Origin: Puia sp.
GTDB lineage: Bacteria > Bacteroidota > Bacteroidia > Chitinophagales > Chitinophagaceae
Assembly: GCA_031292515.1 (NCBI GenBank)
Contig: JARLGZ010000081.1
Location: 186,001 to 250,000 of the forward strand
Direction of reading: 5' to 3'
DNA length: 64,000 nt
The notes below the pieces were generated by a model that had not been told where the DNA came from, ran no database searches, and was given only the letters and a program-made list of their open reading frames with translations. Shown here in pieces: positions 46,131 to 56,759 of this stretch (within the stretch, counting starts at the first letter, position 1; each line of letters opens with the position of its first letter). A program made the position numbers and the translations under genes.

Positions 46131-46808
46131 CTAAAGCACACTTCGCTCACCCAATATCTTCTCCGCTATGACCAGGTCGATGGGACGCGTGATCTTTATA
46201 TTGGTGGGCTCCCCCTCTACAAGATGGATCGAAGCACCCGTCTTCTCCACGACGACGGCCTCGTCCGTAAACGACTCATCATACGGCTGTCCGAAAGCCA
46301 GCTGGATGAGCTCGCTGGAAAAAGTCTGGGGAGTTTGAATGATCCGGATCGTATCCCGGTCGAGCGGCCGGTTACCATCGCTCATTTCCACCCGGACCGA
46401 ATCCACGCAGCGGATGGCAGGGATCGCATTGCCCGTTTCGAGGGCTTTCTCGAAGCAACGACGTATAAGCGTCGGCGTGACCAGGCACCGGACCCCGTCA
46501 TGCACAAAGATGATGGAACGGTCCGAAATGCTGTCCAGCCCTTTCTTCACGGAGTGGAAACGTGTCGCACCGCCGGCGACAGCCCGTATGCGGTGCGGAG
46601 CCTGCGTGGAAGCCAGTAGTTTTTTACCCGTCTCCATATGCTCCTCCGGCAACACCAGCACGATCTCGAGGTCTTCATAGGCGTCCAGGAAAGCCCGAAG
46701 CGAATACCAAAGGACCGGCCTGTTGTATAGCATCAGGAACTGCTTGGGCACCTGTGTACCCATCCGCGAACCCGATCCCCCGGCCACTATGACTGCGTAT
46801 TTTTTCAT
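46131..46808 (-). CDS. ispD: 2-C-methyl-D-erythritol 4-phosphate cytidylyltransferase
   Basis: Cytoplasmic enzyme of the non-mevalonate isoprenoid pathway: CTP + MEP gives CDP-ME. 225 residues from the ATG at 46808, the normal length; the frame opens six codons earlier. The nucleotide-binding start KKYAVIVAGGSGSRMG, VHDGVRCLVTP, and the C-terminal TNIKITRPIDLVIAEKIL are diagnostic. It is read after the heptose kinase gene, 72 bp away. Both supply nucleotide- or phosphate-activated precursors but for different pathways. Confidence 0.96.
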   Translation of the reverse strand: MKKYAVIVAGGSGSRMGTQVPKQFLMLYNRPVLWYSLRAFLDAYEDLEIVLVLPEEHMETGKKLLASTQAPHRIRAVAGGATRFHSVKKGLDSISDRSIIFVHDGVRCLVTPTLIRRCFEKALETGNAIPAIRCVDSVRVEMSDGNRPLDRDTIRIIQTPQTFSSELIQLAFGQPYDESFTDEAVVVEKTGASIHLVEGEPTNIKITRPIDLVIAEKILGERSVL

Positions 46809-46880
46809 TTGATTGTTTCCATTCACCGCCGGCCGGATCTCCTGTCCCCGATACTGTCTCTTGTCGCCGGTCCATCATCA

Positions 46881-47873
46881 TCAGTTCACCGGCAGTACCC
46901 TGCATTCCGTCAGCAGCCTTTCCTTATTGATCGCAACCGTCCCGACTTCTTCGCAGACCAGTCCCCCCGCAAGATTGGCGACCTCGGCCATCAATCGCAC
47001 ATCCCGGGTCGCCGCATAGACAAGGGACGCCACGGCGATCACAGTATCCCCCGCACCCGAAACATCGGCGATGCTCCGGATATGCGAAGGAAGGATGCCT
47101 GCGACTTCTCCTGCTTCAAAGAAAACCCCTTTTTCAGACAAGGTGATAAATGAGATACCGTGATGCAGCTTCTCCCCCAATAGCCGGTGAATATCCCGGA
47201 GAGTAGACACGTTGACCTCTTCCAGCAGCAGGTTCAGCCCCTCTTTGACTTCCTTCAGGTTGGGTTTGAAGATGTCCACCCCCTGATAGCTGAAGAAATT
47301 CTTTCTCTTGGGATCTACGGCCGTGACCACGCCATGTCGCTTGCACAATCGGATCACCTCCTGGATAATCCGGCCGGTCAGAACACCCTTATTATAATCC
47401 TCGAAGATGAGTACATGCGGCTTTTCATGCTCCAGGTATTTTGTCACCTGCTCAAGCAGCCCCTCCTCTTCCGCCGGAGACAGGTCGCGGGTCGTCTCTG
47501 AATCCAACCGCATCATCTGCTGGTTGCGGCTGATGACACGCGCTTTGTTGGTCGTGATGCGATCTCCGCTCCTGAGCAGATAAGAGGTCCGGATGTCTTT
47601 CTCCCGCAGCAGCCCTTCCAGCTTCGATCCGTCTTCATCCTCCCCGATCACGGAAAAAACAGTCGTCTCCGCACCGAGCGATGCCAGGTTGAGCGCGACA
47701 TTCCCCGCTCCCCCGATCCGGTGCTCGCGTTTATCCAGCGTGACAACCGGCACCGGCGCCTCCGGCGAGATCCTTTCCACATGCCCCCACCAATAAGTAT
47801 CGAGCATCACATCCCCAATCACACCCGCCTTAATGGCTCTAAAGTCTTCGAACAGCTTATTAAAATCGATCAT
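46881..47873 (-). CDS. rfaE1: D-glycero-beta-D-manno-heptose-7-phosphate kinase
   Basis: 330-residue PfkB-type sugar kinase. GDVMLDTYWWGHVERISPEA and RIGGAGNVALNLASLGA open the fold, and the anion hole/catalytic SGAGDT lies near residue 270. It matches the kinase half of HldE (RfaE domain I) and lacks the cytidylyl- or adenylyltransferase half, which must be encoded elsewhere. It acts in ADP-heptose supply for lipopolysaccharide core. The start at 47873 gives the standard N-terminus. Confidence 0.9.
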   Translation of the reverse strand: MIDFNKLFEDFRAIKAGVIGDVMLDTYWWGHVERISPEAPVPVVTLDKREHRIGGAGNVALNLASLGAETTVFSVIGEDEDGSKLEGLLREKDIRTSYLLRSGDRITTNKARVISRNQQMMRLDSETTRDLSPAEEEGLLEQVTKYLEHEKPHVLIFEDYNKGVLTGRIIQEVIRLCKRHGVVTAVDPKRKNFFSYQGVDIFKPNLKEVKEGLNLLLEEVNVSTLRDIHRLLGEKLHHGISFITLSEKGVFFEAGEVAGILPSHIRSIADVSGAGDTVIAVASLVYAATRDVRLMAEVANLAGGLVCEEVGTVAINKERLLTECRVLPVN

Positions 47874-47989
47874 ACCCGATAAAAAACTTTTTTATAGATC
47901 AAATGTCTTCTTCCCTCCCTATATCCCCTTCTCATTCGTCCTCTTCTTCACCCCTTTTCACCTTTACCAGTCTCTCCCTCTCCAAGTCC

Positions 47990-48034
47990 TCACCCCACTC
48001 ACTACTGACTATTCACTATTGACTATTCACTACT
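47990..48034. repeat. Heptanucleotide array at the stop codon of the permease gene
   Basis: On the minus strand the permease stop TAG is directly followed by TGAATAGTCAATAGTGAATA and GTCAGTAGTGAGTGGGG. The array starts at the stop codon, as at several other genes. Confidence 0.8.
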
Positions 48035-49508
48035 TCCTTCCCACTGCGATATAATACAAAGGTATCCCTGCCAGGACAATCGCCAATCCCCAGCCGGCAT
48101 AACCAGGCTTCTGGATGATCAGGGCAATGCAAAATATCACCGCCAGCAGTATATAAATAGCCGGCAACACCGGGTAGCCAAAGGCCTTATAGGGCCTCTC
48201 CAGCCCCGGAACCTTCTTTCGCAGTATAAAGATACCCAACACCGTTAAGGCATAGAACAAAACCGCCACAAAGGAGATCATGTCCAGCAGATCCCCATAC
48301 TTTCCACTCAGACACAATATGGAAGCCACGATACACTGCGCCCACAGAGCCCGGGAAGGAACGGCATTTGCATTCAAACTGCCCGCCTTGCGAAAGAACA
48401 GCCCGTCCTGCGCCATGGTATAATAGACCCTCGCCCCCGCCAGTATCAATCCGTTGTTGCAGCCAAAAGTGGAGATCATGATCATCACCGCGATGACATA
48501 GGTTCCGATATGCCCGAAGATACCGTTGGCTGCCGCGACGGCCACCCGGTCCTGCGGTGCGAAGGCGATATTGCCCATCGGCAATACCTTCAGATACATC
48601 AGGTTCGCCAATACGTAGATAAACGTCACGATCAGGGTCCCCAGGAAAAGGCTCAGACCGATGTTCCGTTTCGGGTTCCGGATCTCGCCGGCGATAAACG
48701 TGACATTATTCCAGGCATCGCTGGAGAAAATAGAACCCACCATCGCCGCGGCGATCGCGCCGAGCATGGCGACGCCAAGAATCGGAGTACCCAGCAGGTC
48801 ATGACCACCCCCTCCCGGCGCCGGAGCCAGCGACTGCATATGCCAAGCATCGGCCCAGTTGTCATGCCAGACGCCTTTGCCGGTAGCGACCAGGAAGCCG
48901 AAGGCGATGAGACCGAACAAAGACACCAGTTTGACAACCGTAAAACTGGTCTGGATGGCCTTGCCCGTCCTCACGCCCAGCGTATTCACATAACTCAGGA
49001 AGATAATCAGCCCGATCGACACGAGCTGGGCAATATAAATCTTAAAACCACCCTCTATATGCGCAACAGACGCCGAATCTCCCGCAACGAGTTTTCCGCC
49101 CAGGCGGAAAATGATATTGTCATCGGTGAGCTCCAGCGGATGGAAGAAATAACCGGCAAACTTGGAAAAAGCGACCCCGACCGCCGCAATGGTGCCCGTC
49201 TGGATCACGGCAAAAAAGCTCCAGCCGTATAAGAATCCCGTGAGCGGGTTATAAGCCTCTTTCAGGTATACATACTGGCCACCCGCCTTTGGATACATCC
49301 CGCTAAGCTCCCCATAGCTGACGGCGGCTGTGATGGTCATAAAGCCCGTGATCAGCCATACAAGGATCAGCCAGCCGGCGCTGCCGACATTCCGGGCTAT
49401 ATCCGCGCTGACGATAAAGATCCCGGAACCGATCATCGATCCCGCTACGATCATGGTCCCATCGAGCAGCCTCAGCGTGGGTTTGAATTGAGTGGTGGTT
49501 TCTGCCAT
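48030..49508 (-). CDS. APC-family amino-acid permease
   Basis: 492-residue inner-membrane transporter with about twelve hydrophobic segments. The N-terminal LDGTMIVAGSMIGSGIFIVS is the unwound first helix that binds the amino-acid backbone in this superfamily, and ITAAVSYGELSGMYPKAGGQ is equally typical. It resembles the LAT/YkfD-type branch; the substrate cannot be read. It lies downstream of the OmpH-like gene on the same strand, about 95 bp away. Confidence 0.93.
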   Translation of the reverse strand: MAETTTQFKPTLRLLDGTMIVAGSMIGSGIFIVSADIARNVGSAGWLILVWLITGFMTITAAVSYGELSGMYPKAGGQYVYLKEAYNPLTGFLYGWSFFAVIQTGTIAAVGVAFSKFAGYFFHPLELTDDNIIFRLGGKLVAGDSASVAHIEGGFKIYIAQLVSIGLIIFLSYVNTLGVRTGKAIQTSFTVVKLVSLFGLIAFGFLVATGKGVWHDNWADAWHMQSLAPAPGGGGHDLLGTPILGVAMLGAIAAAMVGSIFSSDAWNNVTFIAGEIRNPKRNIGLSLFLGTLIVTFIYVLANLMYLKVLPMGNIAFAPQDRVAVAAANGIFGHIGTYVIAVMIMISTFGCNNGLILAGARVYYTMAQDGLFFRKAGSLNANAVPSRALWAQCIVASILCLSGKYGDLLDMISFVAVLFYALTVLGIFILRKKVPGLERPYKAFGYPVLPAIYILLAVIFCIALIIQKPGYAGWGLAIVLAGIPLYYIAVGRK

Positions 49509-49603
49509 AATACTAAATTCGAACGGGAATAAAGAAATGACCGTGAATGAAATAAAATGGAAGATAAGAAAATCAAGGGAAAAAGATCCTTCTTCTTAAA
49601 AGG

Positions 49604-50194
49604 TCAATTCTTCTTTTTGTAGGCCGCATTCAGCCCCGCCAGCACCTCCTGGGTAATATTATAGAGGGTGTCTTTGTAGTACATGAAGGAATTTGGGTCG
49701 TAGGCAAAAATGAAAGAGTAGTTTCTTTGCTTGTTGAAGTCTTTCAGGAAAACCTCTATCTGGTGCTTGATATCCATTTTCAGGTTCTCATTATGCTGGA
49801 TCAGTTCCTGCTGCAGGGTCTCTTTACGGCTCTGGTAATTGCGCTGCATCGCGGCATACTCCTGTTGGGCCTGCTCGTTCTCGGTCTGCGTCATCGTATT
49901 GCCTTTTTTCTGCCATTCCGCAATCTTACGCTGATCGTTCTTTTCGATGGAGCTGAGCTCCATATTCATAGCCTGCTCTTTGGCATTGGCCTGGTTCTGG
50001 GCATCCTTGAAATAATCGTAATGCGCCTGTACGGAATCGATATCAAAATAGGCGATCTTAAAGTTCGTAGTAGATGTATGCTCGGTAGCGACCGTGATCT
50101 TCTTGATCTGTTCGGTGTGATTATAGAACAGGAAAAACAGGAAACCGATCAGCACCAGCGAAAGGATGCTCAATATGGTAGAGATATTTTTCAT
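49604..50194 (-). CDS. OmpH/Skp-like periplasmic chaperone
   Basis: 196 residues. An N-terminal hydrophobic segment (LSILSLVLIGFLFFLFYNH) is followed by an uninterrupted, charged coiled coil (DAQNQANAKEQAMNMELSSI ... QQEYAAMQRNYQSRKETLQQ) and the typical end LYNITQEVLAGLNAAYKKK. Skp-like proteins hold outer-membrane proteins during transit. Here the hydrophobic segment may stay as a membrane anchor because no clear cleavage site follows. Confidence 0.9.
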   Translation of the reverse strand: MKNISTILSILSLVLIGFLFFLFYNHTEQIKKITVATEHTSTTNFKIAYFDIDSVQAHYDYFKDAQNQANAKEQAMNMELSSIEKNDQRKIAEWQKKGNTMTQTENEQAQQEYAAMQRNYQSRKETLQQELIQHNENLKMDIKHQIEVFLKDFNKQRNYSFIFAYDPNSFMYYKDTLYNITQEVLAGLNAAYKKKN

Positions 50195-50325
50195 ATTTAT
50201 ACTAATTGGAACACGAATAAATGAACACGAACGAACGCGAGTTGAATATAATTGAACACAGCCAATCGCCCCGGACGCGGATCAGCCGCGAAATTACGCG
50301 AATATAGTGTCAAGTATTCTCATAT

Positions 50326-50361
50326 AAAAAAAGTAGGAGGCTTTTCACCCCCTACTTTTTT
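50326..50361 (-). terminator. Intrinsic terminator after rpoC
   Basis: AAAAAAGTAGG and CCTACTTTTTT pair around a C/T-rich loop. Both ends carry A/T runs, so it can stop transcription in either direction. It lies about 50 bp after the rpoC stop. Confidence 0.8.
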
Positions 50362-50408
50362 CATTTTAACAATCTTATAATTGTCGGACTTAACGCTTAT
50401 TCGCGTCC

Positions 50409-53400
50409 TTACTCTTCTTCGTCGAACTGCATCGCTTCACGTGTCGTCTGCAGCAATTCATACTCTTCCTTGCTACCTACGATCATGTTTTCGAAGTCCC
50501 GCAGACCCGTACCGGCCGGGATCGGATGACCCGTGATGACATTCTCCTTCAGACCGAGCATGTCATCGCTCTTGCCCTGGATAGCGGCGGAAGACAGTAC
50601 CTTCGTCGTCTCCTGGAACGAAGCGGCGGAGATCCAGCTCTGGGTACCCAGCGAAGCCTTGGTGATACCGAGCAGCAACGGAGCGGAAGTGGCAGCCTTT
50701 GCGTCACGGAATTCAGCCAGCTTCTTGTCGTTGCGTCGCAGGATGGAATTCTCCTCCCTGACCTCACGCAGGCTCACGATCTGGCCCGCCTTCAACTTGC
50801 CGGATTCACCCGGATCGGTGACAATCTTCTTATCGAAGATCCAGTCGTTCTCATCGAGGAACTCGAATTTGTCGACGGTATCTTCTTCGAGAAAACGGGT
50901 ATCGCCCGGATCTACGATGGTCAGCTTACGCATCATCTGGCGAACGATCACCTCGACATGCTTATCATTGATCTTCACACCCTGCAGGCGATAAACCTCC
51001 TGGATCTCATTGACCACATATTCCTGTACGGCGAAAGGCCCTTTGATAGACAATATATCCGCCGGAGCCACCTGGCCGTCCGAAAGCTGGGCGCCGGCCT
51101 TGATAAAGTCGCCATCCTGCGCCAGGATCTGGCGGGTCAGCGGAACCAGGTATTTCTTCACCACTCCGTCTTTTGCTTCTACGATGATCTCGCGGTTACC
51201 ACGTTTGATATTCCCGAAAGCTACCACGCCGTCGATTTCCGAAACGATCGCCGGGTTGCCCGGGTTACGCGCTTCGAACAATTCCGTTACGCGGGGCAGA
51301 CCTCCCGTGATATCCCGCAACTTACCGAGTACACGGGGGATCTTCACGATTACCTGGCCGGCCCTGACCTCATCGCCTTCTTCCATCACGATATGAGAGC
51401 CGACAGGCAGGTTATACGATTTTATCTCCTTGTTTCCTTCGATATTGATAGAAGGGATCTTCGTCTTATCCTTCGTTTCGATGACCACTTTCTCGCGGTG
51501 ACCGGTCTGTTCGTCGGCCTCTTCCCGGAAGGTGATCCCTTCGATGACGGCGTCGAACTTGACATGACCCGCAATTTCGGAGATCACGACATTATTATAA
51601 GGATCCCATGTGCAGAGGATATCGCCTTTGACGACTTTCTGTCCATCCTTTACATTCAGGGTAGCGCCATAAGGCACGTTATTGGTGATCATCAGCCGGT
51701 CGTTCTTCACATCCATGATCCTCACCTCACCGGTACGGCCGATAACGATATGTACTTTTGTGCCTTCATTATTTTCTGTGACGACCGTTCTCAGACCGTC
51801 GAACTGGACCGTCCCATCGAACTTCGCGAGCATCGTCGATTCTACCGAGGCAGAACCGGCCACACCACCCACGTGGAATGTACGCAGGGTCAGCTGGGTT
51901 CCGGGTTCTCCGATCGACTGCGCGGCGATGATACCGACCGCATCACCCTTCTGGGTCGTATACCCGGTAGCGAGATTCTTGCCGTAACATTTCACGCACA
52001 CACCGCGCTTGCTCTCACAAGTCAGTACCGAACGGATTTCAACCGACTCGATACCGGCGTCTTCGATGCGCTTGCCGATCTCTTCGGTGATCTGCTCCCC
52101 GGCGCTGACGATCAGGTCATCTGTCGTGAGGTCATATACATCATGCAGGGAAGTACGTCCCAGGATCCTGTCATACAGTGGTTCTACGACGTCCTCGTTG
52201 TCCTTGAGGGCCGAAGTGGCGATACCGCGGAGGGTGCCGCAATCTTCTTCCGTGATCACCACGTCCTGGGCCACATCCACCAGACGGCGGGTGAGGTAAC
52301 CGGCATCTGCCGTTTTCAGTGCCGTATCCGCCAGACCCTTACGGGCACCATGCGTGGAGATAAAGTAATCCAATACATTCAGACCACCCTTGAAATTGGA
52401 CAGGATGGGATTCTCGATGATCTCGCTGCCGGTAGAACCGGACTTCCTCGGCTTGGCCATCAACCCTCTGATACCAGCCAGCTGTTTAATCTGCTGTTTG
52501 GAACCGCGGGCTCCGGAGTCAAGCATCATATACACGGAATTGAACCCTTGCTTGTCAGTGGCCAGCTCATGGATCAACGTTTCCGTGATACGCGTATCGA
52601 CGCGGGACCAGATATCTACGATCTGGTTATATCTTTCGTTATTGGTGATCAGACCCATATTATAGTTATCCCATACCTCGTCTACTTCGCCTTTCGCATT
52701 GTCCAGCAGCTGCTCCTTGGTATCGGGAATGATCAGGTCATTGATATTAAAGGACAGACCGCCGCGGAATGCCATACGGAAACCCAGCTGCTTGATATCA
52801 TCCAGGAATTTGACCGTCTTCGGGATATTGGTCCACTTGATGATGTTCCCGATGATTTCGCGAAGCGATTTCTTCGTCAGCAACGCGTTTACAAAACCCA
52901 CTTCGACCGGCACGTGCTGGTTGAATAATACGCGGCCTACCGTGGTTTCGAGGAGCTTATGCTCGATCTCATCATTGTCCTTTCTTACGTTTGTCTTTAC
53001 CTTGATAAAGGCATGCAGATCCGCCCTTCCTTCGTTATAGGCGATAATTACTTCCTCGGCACTGTAGAAGATCTTGCCTTCACCCTTCACCTTTTCGGCG
53101 GGAGTCGATTTCTTACCCTTCGTGATATAATACAGCCCGAGTACCATGTCCTGTGAAGGCAGGGTGATCGGCGTACCGTTCTGCGGGTTCAGGATATTGT
53201 GTGAAGACAGCATCAGCAATTGCGCTTCCAGTACGGCTGCGCTGCTGAGGGGTACGTGCACGGCCATCTGGTCACCGTCAAAGTCGGCGTTGAAAGCCGT
53301 ACAAACGAGCGGGTGCAACTGGATAGCCTTTCCTTCGATCAGCTTAGGCTGGAAGGCCTGGATCGAAAGACGGTGCAGCGTCGGGGCTCGGTTCAGCATG

Positions 53401-54704
53401 ACCGGGTGCCCCTTGAGAATATTTTCGAGGATATCCCATACAATGGCTTCCTTTTTATCCACCAGCTTACGGGCGCTCTTTACGGTTTTTACGATACCCC
53501 TTTCGATCAGTTTGCGGATGATGAAGGGTTTGAACAGCTCCGCGGCCATGTCCTTGGGAAGACCGCACTCATGCAGCTTCAGCTCGGGCCCTACCACGAT
53601 GACCGAACGGCCGGAGTAATCGACACGTTTACCCAGCAGGTTCTGACGGAAACGACCCTGCTTCCCTTTCAGCACGTCGCTCAGGGATTTCAGCGCCCTT
53701 CCGCCTTCTGCCTTCACCGCATTCGACTTGCGGCTGTTATCGAACAGCGAGTCGATCGCTTCCTGCAACATACGCTTTTCGTTACGCAGGATCACTTCCG
53801 GAGCCTTGATCTCCAGCAGACGCTTCAGACGGTTGTTGCGGATGATGACCCGGCGATACAGATCGTTAAGATCGGAAGAAGCGAAACGACCGCCATCCAG
53901 GGGAACCAGCGGACGCAGTTCCGGGGGAATGACGGGGATGTATTGCATGACCATCCACTCGGGACGGTTGGTGATCCTTGTATTGGCATCCCGGAAGCTT
54001 TCCACGACGCTCAGCCTTTTCAGCGCATCGGCCTTACGTTGCTGAGAAGTCTCGTTAGCAGCTGCGGCACGCAGATCGAAGCTCAACTGGTCCAGGTCGA
54101 TCCTTTCCAGCAGCGCATGCACGGCTTCCGCACCCATCTTGGCGATGAATTTTGTGGGATCCTCATCCGGCAGATATTGATTGTCCTTCGGGAGGGTATC
54201 CAGTATCTCCAGGTATTCTTCTTCCGTCAGCAGGTCTCCATAGTTCTGACCCTTGTCCGCCCGTATCCCGGACTGGACAACAACATATCTTTCATAATAG
54301 ACGATGCTCTCCAGCTTCTTGGAGCTCATCCCCAGCAAATAGCCGATTTTATTCGGCAGGGACTTGAAGTACCAGATGTGAACGACCGGTACGACCAGCT
54401 TGATATGACCCATGCGCTCGCGGCGAACTTTTTTCTCCGTTACTTCCACCCCGCAACGATCGCAAACGATACCCTTGTAACGGATACGCTTGTATTTTCC
54501 GCAGGCACATTCATAATCCTTTACCGGCCCAAAAATACGCTCGCAGAACAAGCCGTCTCTTTCGGGCTTGTAAGTGCGGTAGTTGATGGTTTCCGGCTTC
54601 AGCACCTCTCCATAAGATCTTTCGAGGATGGAATCGGGAGAAGCAAGACCGATAGTGATTTTTGAAAAAGTGGCTCTGGGACGATTTTCTTTTTTAATAG
54701 CCAT
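50409..54704 (-). CDS. rpoC: DNA-directed RNA polymerase subunit beta'
   Basis: 1431 residues, full length for the phylum. The N-terminal zinc site ([20 protein letters not shown]) lies at about 70-90, the catalytic Mg-binding [12 protein letters not shown] near 470, and the second zinc site ([13 protein letters not shown]) near 895-905. RpoC forms the active centre of RNA polymerase. In most bacteria rpoB lies directly upstream, but the 340 bp before this start hold no part of rpoB, and the next gene is an unrelated helical protein. The gene has its own -7 box and a terminator behind it. Confidence 0.98.
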   Translation of the reverse strand: MAIKKENRPRATFSKITIGLASPDSILERSYGEVLKPETINYRTYKPERDGLFCERIFGPVKDYECACGKYKRIRYKGIVCDRCGVEVTEKKVRRERMGHIKLVVPVVHIWYFKSLPNKIGYLLGMSSKKLESIVYYERYVVVQSGIRADKGQNYGDLLTEEEYLEILDTLPKDNQYLPDEDPTKFIAKMGAEAVHALLERIDLDQLSFDLRAAAANETSQQRKADALKRLSVVESFRDANTRITNRPEWMVMQYIPVIPPELRPLVPLDGGRFASSDLNDLYRRVIIRNNRLKRLLEIKAPEVILRNEKRMLQEAIDSLFDNSRKSNAVKAEGGRALKSLSDVLKGKQGRFRQNLLGKRVDYSGRSVIVVGPELKLHECGLPKDMAAELFKPFIIRKLIERGIVKTVKSARKLVDKKEAIVWDILENILKGHPVMLNRAPTLHRLSIQAFQPKLIEGKAIQLHPLVCTAFNADFDGDQMAVHVPLSSAAVLEAQLLMLSSHNILNPQNGTPITLPSQDMVLGLYYITKGKKSTPAEKVKGEGKIFYSAEEVIIAYNEGRADLHAFIKVKTNVRKDNDEIEHKLLETTVGRVLFNQHVPVEVGFVNALLTKKSLREIIGNIIKWTNIPKTVKFLDDIKQLGFRMAFRGGLSFNINDLIIPDTKEQLLDNAKGEVDEVWDNYNMGLITNNERYNQIVDIWSRVDTRITETLIHELATDKQGFNSVYMMLDSGARGSKQQIKQLAGIRGLMAKPRKSGSTGSEIIENPILSNFKGGLNVLDYFISTHGARKGLADTALKTADAGYLTRRLVDVAQDVVITEEDCGTLRGIATSALKDNEDVVEPLYDRILGRTSLHDVYDLTTDDLIVSAGEQITEEIGKRIEDAGIESVEIRSVLTCESKRGVCVKCYGKNLATGYTTQKGDAVGIIAAQSIGEPGTQLTLRTFHVGGVAGSASVESTMLAKFDGTVQFDGLRTVVTENNEGTKVHIVIGRTGEVRIMDVKNDRLMITNNVPYGATLNVKDGQKVVKGDILCTWDPYNNVVISEIAGHVKFDAVIEGITFREEADEQTGHREKVVIETKDKTKIPSINIEGNKEIKSYNLPVGSHIVMEEGDEVRAGQVIVKIPRVLGKLRDITGGLPRVTELFEARNPGNPAIVSEIDGVVAFGNIKRGNREIIVEAKDGVVKKYLVPLTRQILAQDGDFIKAGAQLSDGQVAPADILSIKGPFAVQEYVVNEIQEVYRLQGVKINDKHVEVIVRQMMRKLTIVDPGDTRFLEEDTVDKFEFLDENDWIFDKKIVTDPGESGKLKAGQIVSLREVREENSILRRNDKKLAEFRDAKAATSAPLLLGITKASLGTQSWISAASFQETTKVLSSAAIQGKSDDMLGLKENVITGHPIPAGTGLRDFENMIVGSKEEYELLQTTREAMQFDEEE

Positions 54705-54846
54705 ATTGCAATATGAGGTTTTTTTATCTTATTCCCCGGACCCGACCGGACCCGTTCTTATTCGCCTAAACACAACCAATTGATTATAAACATCTTAAAA
54801 TACAGAAACATCGGCCCAACAGCCAATATACCGAAATTAAGGAGGG

Positions 54847-54854
54847 CAAAGGTA
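54847..54854 (-). promoter_or_regulatory. -7 box of the rpoC promoter
   Basis: The minus strand reads TACCTTTG, an exact match to TAnnTTTG. TTTG lies only 12 bp upstream, closer than usual, so the -33 element is unclear. Transcription would start near 54840, leaving a leader of about 135 nt. Confidence 0.5.
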
Positions 54855-55002
54855 CGGATTTATTGACAAAATAGCACCGGCGCGGTCGTTCCTGCGAAAT
54901 TTTTCCGGCCCGGCCGCAAATAGGCTCCTCCTGAAGCTTGCCGAAACATAATAACAACGACGGCTCGTTAAAGTTCACCCCTCATCTGGGGCTAATAACA
55001 TC

Positions 55003-55046
55003 TTCACCCCACTCAGTACTCACCACTGACCACTCACCACTCTCTC
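55003..55046. repeat. Heptanucleotide array at the stop codon of the helical protein gene
   Basis: Minus strand: the stop TAG is followed by GAGAGAGTGGTGAGTGGTCA and GTGGTGAGTACTGAGTGGGG. It again starts at the stop codon. Confidence 0.75.
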
Positions 55047-56594
55047 CTATCCCCTGTCCCCTCTTAAATATTTCTCCCGGATCACATCCTGCACCGGAAC
55101 ATTCCGGATCTTGCTCTCCAGCCAGGAAATGATATCCAGATACATATATGCCCTCGTCTCGAACCTGTCCCTCTCATACATCTTCAGCTTCTCCAGCAGC
55201 TTCCCCAGTTCGGGCCGGATCTGTGCCGCCGTCAGTTTGAAAGAACTCCTCAAAAAGGTGAAGATCTCCTCCTCCACCCGGCTCAGATTCTCCATTTTGG
55301 CCATAAAGCGATAGACGGAACGGATCAGGTGCTCCAGGATATCGTAGTTGCCCAGCTCATAGTGTGCGATCAGGTGCAGCAACCGGGAATAGCACTGCAG
55401 ATCCGTCCGCAGATCCACTTTCCAGTTGATGATCTTATTCAGGTAATCGATCGTCTTCTCATAATCCCCGCTCCCGAAATACAGACAGGCGATCTTATAA
55501 TAGAACACCAGGATCCGGTGCCGGTCCAGATAGATCTCATACTCCTTCAGTTTCTGCTCGATCTGCGGCACCAGGGCCAGCCCCTCCGTAAAAGTACCGT
55601 CCAGGAAATGCCGGTTGATCTTCGAGATATTCAGGTAGACAAAGGTCTGTATCCGGTTATTGTGATTATGCAGGACGATATCCGAGACCGAAAACCGCTC
55701 GAACACCCCCAGAGTCTCGATAAATTTCTGGTAGTTCAACAGGTCAAAGTGTGCCCCCAGAAGATTATGCATTCCCTTTATATAGTGCGCCGTTTCAATC
55801 GTGATCATGAAAGGCTCCTTCTCAAAAAGATCCACCCATTTCTGGGTGTACCGGTAATATTGCAGGAAATCAGCCCGTATAAAGGCATACCAGGTATAAC
55901 TCTGGTAGAGATACAGCCGCTCATAAAACCCCTTACAGAGGGAGAGATCGGAAGGGAGGTGTTTTTCAAAGAACCGCTGCACAGACTCCTCATCGGCCTT
56001 GTTACGCGCCGGCCCGTTGCGTATATACCAGCTGTACAGCTGCAGGGATAAGTTCGACAGGCGGCTGACCAGCTGCAGATGGCAGTTTACATCGTCCACC
56101 TCGGCCGTCAGCCGGTCTGCCCGGTCCTGCATACTCCGGGTGATATGCAGGGTCTCAATTTTTTTCTCAAAGAACAGGACCTGCAGCAGAAAGGTCGTCT
56201 GGTTATGCGCCTTCGCATTCTCCTTGATCCGGTCCAGGATCTTCAGACTCTGCAGGTACAGCCCTTTGTTATACAGGATCCGCGCGTGATCTAACTGTTC
56301 ATGTAATTGAATATCAATGTTTTCATCGTTTTTTATGAGCCGGAGGCTGGACAGGATCTGTCGGTACAGGTGCGCCTTCGTGTTCGAAAGCTGCTGTTTC
56401 CGGATACCCTTGTTCTTCTTCAGTAACAGGGCCTCGTCATACGTCTCCATCTTGTCCATGGCGTCGAACAACTGTATGATCTTCAGGTCCTCGCTGGCCG
56501 AATTTCGACCGACATAGAGCTTAAAATTGCGTTTCTCCGACTTTTCGAGAGATTTAACAAGTTGAAACAGTGCGTCTGATGAGCGGTTGGGCAT
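55047..56594 (-). CDS. Large helical (TPR-like) protein of unknown function
   Basis: 515 residues, without signal peptide, built of helical repeats rich in Leu, Tyr and Arg (for example LYLQSLKILDRIKENAKAHN and YFGSGDYEKTIDYLNKIINW, which resembles a tetratricopeptide unit). It starts MPNRSSDALFQLVKSLEKSE. Similar proteins are widespread in Chitinophagaceae without a known role; scaffolding is plausible. It is divergent from leuA, with 165 bp between the starts. Confidence 0.7.
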   Translation of the reverse strand: MPNRSSDALFQLVKSLEKSEKRNFKLYVGRNSASEDLKIIQLFDAMDKMETYDEALLLKKNKGIRKQQLSNTKAHLYRQILSSLRLIKNDENIDIQLHEQLDHARILYNKGLYLQSLKILDRIKENAKAHNQTTFLLQVLFFEKKIETLHITRSMQDRADRLTAEVDDVNCHLQLVSRLSNLSLQLYSWYIRNGPARNKADEESVQRFFEKHLPSDLSLCKGFYERLYLYQSYTWYAFIRADFLQYYRYTQKWVDLFEKEPFMITIETAHYIKGMHNLLGAHFDLLNYQKFIETLGVFERFSVSDIVLHNHNNRIQTFVYLNISKINRHFLDGTFTEGLALVPQIEQKLKEYEIYLDRHRILVFYYKIACLYFGSGDYEKTIDYLNKIINWKVDLRTDLQCYSRLLHLIAHYELGNYDILEHLIRSVYRFMAKMENLSRVEEEIFTFLRSSFKLTAAQIRPELGKLLEKLKMYERDRFETRAYMYLDIISWLESKIRNVPVQDVIREKYLRGDRG

Positions 56595-56759
56595 CGTAAT
56601 TTAAAACTTTAAAATCCGGTACAGGAGCGGCTTTCAGGCCGATTATCCCCCCTTAAGCAATGTAAAACGGTCGGGATTATGGTTTCTTTTAGCCAGAAAA
56701 CAAAATTACTTTCGAAAACCAAGGTTGCCAGTTTTTTCTCAACGCTTTTAAAAAAATGT

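Larger units (their letters stand above)
54705..55046. other. Intergenic region upstream of rpoC
   Basis: 342 bp. It holds a TACCTTTG promoter box (minus strand, 54847-54854) and a heptad array at 55003-55046. No rpoB remnant or ribosomal-protein gene is visible. Confidence 0.5.

Noticed and set aside
47990-48034. Heptad array as a CRISPR or terminator
   Set aside because: Seven-base period, no spacers, and no T-run after a stem.
50526-52928. 800-codon open frame on the plus strand opposite rpoC
   Set aside because: It is antisense to the fully conserved rpoC and its translation has no domain character; it reflects codon bias of rpoC.
53220-54665. 481-codon open frame opposite the N-terminal part of rpoC
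   Set aside because: Same reason; rpoC on the other strand is unambiguous.
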